Made by a program: the position numbers and the translations under genes. A DNA stretch of 46,856 bases, taken from contig NZ_BAYD01000080.1 of the NCBI RefSeq assembly GCF_000685075.1, forward strand, positions 1 through 46,856, given 5' to 3'. Shown here in pieces: positions 45,694 through 46,856 of this stretch. The DNA is from Paraburkholderia oxyphila NBRC 105797 (lineage in GTDB: Bacteria; Pseudomonadota; Gammaproteobacteria; Burkholderiales; Burkholderiaceae). The notes beneath the pieces were generated by a model. That model made no database searches and had not been told where the DNA came from. It saw nothing but the letters and a program-made list of their open reading frames with translations. Numbering within the stretch: the first letter of the stretch is position 1; each line of letters begins with the position of its first letter.

Positions 45694-46248
45694 ATGGCAC
45701 TCAAATCGACCATCTACAAGACAGAACTGCAGATCGCTGACATGGACCGGCATTACTACGCCGACCATGCGCTCACGATCGCCTGCCATCCGTCCGAAAC
45801 CGACGAGCGGATGATGGTGCGCATCGCTGCATTCGCGCTTTTCGCGAGCGAGCGCCTGGAATTCTGCAAGGGCCTGTCGGACACCGACGAGCCCGACCTC
45901 TGGAGCAAGGACTACACCGGCGCGGTGCAAACCTGGATCGAAGTGGGACAGCCCGACGAGCGCCGGATCGCCAAGGCAAGCTCGCGCGCCGAGGAGGTGA
46001 TCGTGATCGCCTACGGCGGACGCACCTCGGAGATCTGGTGGCAGGGCGTGCGCGGCAAGGTGGAACGGCTGCGCAACGTGACGGTCTGGTCGCTGGGCGA
46101 GGGCGTGGCGGCGTCACTCGGCGCCCTGGCGGAGCGCACGATGCGCCTGCAATGCACGGTGCAGGACCGCGCCGCCTGGATCGGCAATACCGTAAGCGAG
46201 CCGGTCGCGGTCGAATGGACCGTCTTCAAGGCGCCTGAGAACGTTTGA
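45694..46248 (+). CDS. YaeQ-family protein
   Basis: The 184-residue product starts ALKSTIYKTELQIADMDRHY and includes DEPDLWSKDYTGAVQTWIEV and ASSRAEEVIVIAYG. It matches YaeQ, a small cytoplasmic protein with a nuclease-like (PD-(D/E)XK) fold that has been linked to transcription elongation in enterobacteria; its biochemical role is unsettled. E. coli YaeQ has 181 residues, which supports the ATG at 45694 over one at 45607. No clear ribosome-binding site precedes it. It converges with the VOC gene. Confidence 0.9.
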   Translation: MALKSTIYKTELQIADMDRHYYADHALTIACHPSETDERMMVRIAAFALFASERLEFCKGLSDTDEPDLWSKDYTGAVQTWIEVGQPDERRIAKASSRAEEVIVIAYGGRTSEIWWQGVRGKVERLRNVTVWSLGEGVAASLGALAERTMRLQCTVQDRAAWIGNTVSEPVAVEWTVFKAPENV

Positions 46249-46336
46249 TTGCGCAGCGGGGGCCTCGCGGGTTCCGCGCCAGGCGTCACATGCAGCTGGC
46301 CAGAGCCGAAGGGCTGCTACCGGCCGAACGAAGCCA

Positions 46337-46747
46337 TCAACGCACAGGCGGCCCTTTCAGTTCGACCATGTTGCCCTCGGGGTCGAACAGGTATAGCGAC
46401 GGTCCGATACCTTCCGCGCCGTTGCGTTCGACCACTTCACCCGGTCGCGCGCCCCTCTGCGTGAGCCAGGTCTTGAGCGCCTCGCCATCGAAGGGCTCCA
46501 CACGCAGGCACAGATGATCCATGTTGCCGGCCACGCTCGACGGCGCCGTGCCGCCATCGCGGTCGAGCGGTCCGCCGACCGCGGCGAGATCGACGAGCGA
46601 GCGGCCTGCGCGCAACTGCACGAGCCCTAATTTCTTCTCCTCGCGCTCGACGCGACAGCCCAGGACGTCGCAGTAGAAGCGCGTCATGGTAGCGAGATCC
46701 GCCGCGCGGATCACAACGTGGTCGATTTCGCGAATCTGGATTTGCAT
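46337..46747 (-). CDS. VOC-fold (glyoxalase/bleomycin resistance) protein
   Basis: The 136-residue product has one vicinal-oxygen-chelate domain: start IREIDHVVIRAADLATMTRF with the metal-binding His, middle MDHLCLRVEPFDGEALKTWL with a second His, and SLYLFDPEGNMVELKGPPVR with the metal-binding Glu. It resembles virulence-type VOC proteins and may be an isomerase, dioxygenase or lyase; the substrate is unknown. The last 109 bases of the window upstream of it hold no further gene. Confidence 0.88.
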   Translation of the reverse strand: MQIQIREIDHVVIRAADLATMTRFYCDVLGCRVEREEKKLGLVQLRAGRSLVDLAAVGGPLDRDGGTAPSSVAGNMDHLCLRVEPFDGEALKTWLTQRGARPGEVVERNGAEGIGPSLYLFDPEGNMVELKGPPVR

Positions 46748-46856
46748 GACTCTTCCTGGAGTGGCGCGTCTACACAGTGTAGGGGAGGGAGATCAGGCGG
46801 AAAATGGCGATGCGCGGTCACGGTGGGCCGCGCCGGCAGTGCGATGGAATCGCTGG

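Overview
The window looks like part of the primary chromosome of a Burkholderiaceae bacterium of the Burkholderia / Paraburkholderia / Caballeronia group. This rests on high GC with long antisense open frames, the gyrB-dnaN-dnaA / rpmH-rnpA-yidD-yidC-mnmE order, a DnaA with a very long Ala-rich linker, a DUF4148 secreted protein and two copies of a small QEIAHI-type protein family. Species cannot be assigned by reading alone.

Left part (1-24.5 kb): a partial NtrX-like response regulator, its NtrY-like kinase, a DUF4390 protein and rsmB form a tightly packed minus-strand operon. htpX, a LysE/RhtB exporter, fmt and def follow on the same strand. dprA, a thioredoxin-like protein and topB read the other way. 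A LysR regulator, pckG, a D-2-hydroxyacid dehydrogenase, a patatin-like protein, a PaaI-type thioesterase, tRNA-Lys(CTT) and several small proteins come next. Then comes an acetaldehyde-type aldehyde dehydrogenase with a DUF779 partner, preceded by a convincing sigma-54 promoter, and a GyrI-like protein.

Origin region (24.5-37 kb): the 24,506-24,849 gap has an AT-rich tract, a TAG/TAA trinucleotide run, a GC block and five DnaA-box-like sites, and is the best oriC candidate here. After it come an unknown exported protein and gyrB, dnaN and dnaA on the minus strand. Across a gap with one perfect DnaA box, rpmH, rnpA, yidD, yidC and mnmE run on the plus strand. A divergent XRE regulator with dyad operators sits between yidC and mnmE. 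The genes serve replication initiation, supercoiling, RNase P, membrane protein insertion and tRNA wobble modification.

Right part (37-46.9 kb) is accessory: a DUF4148 protein; a class II Fic enzyme whose 5' end carries an apparent single-base frameshift and twin 13-bp upstream repeats; several small exported or lipoproteins; a cytosolic HtrA-like protease; two small membrane proteins in tandem (one of 53 residues); a second LysE exporter; a YaeQ protein and a VOC-fold protein.

The observations I rate highest are the oriC architecture, the frameshifted fic gene with its repeats, the paralogous small-protein family, the sigma-54 promoter and the small membrane-protein pair. I saw no CRISPR array, insertion sequence or prophage.
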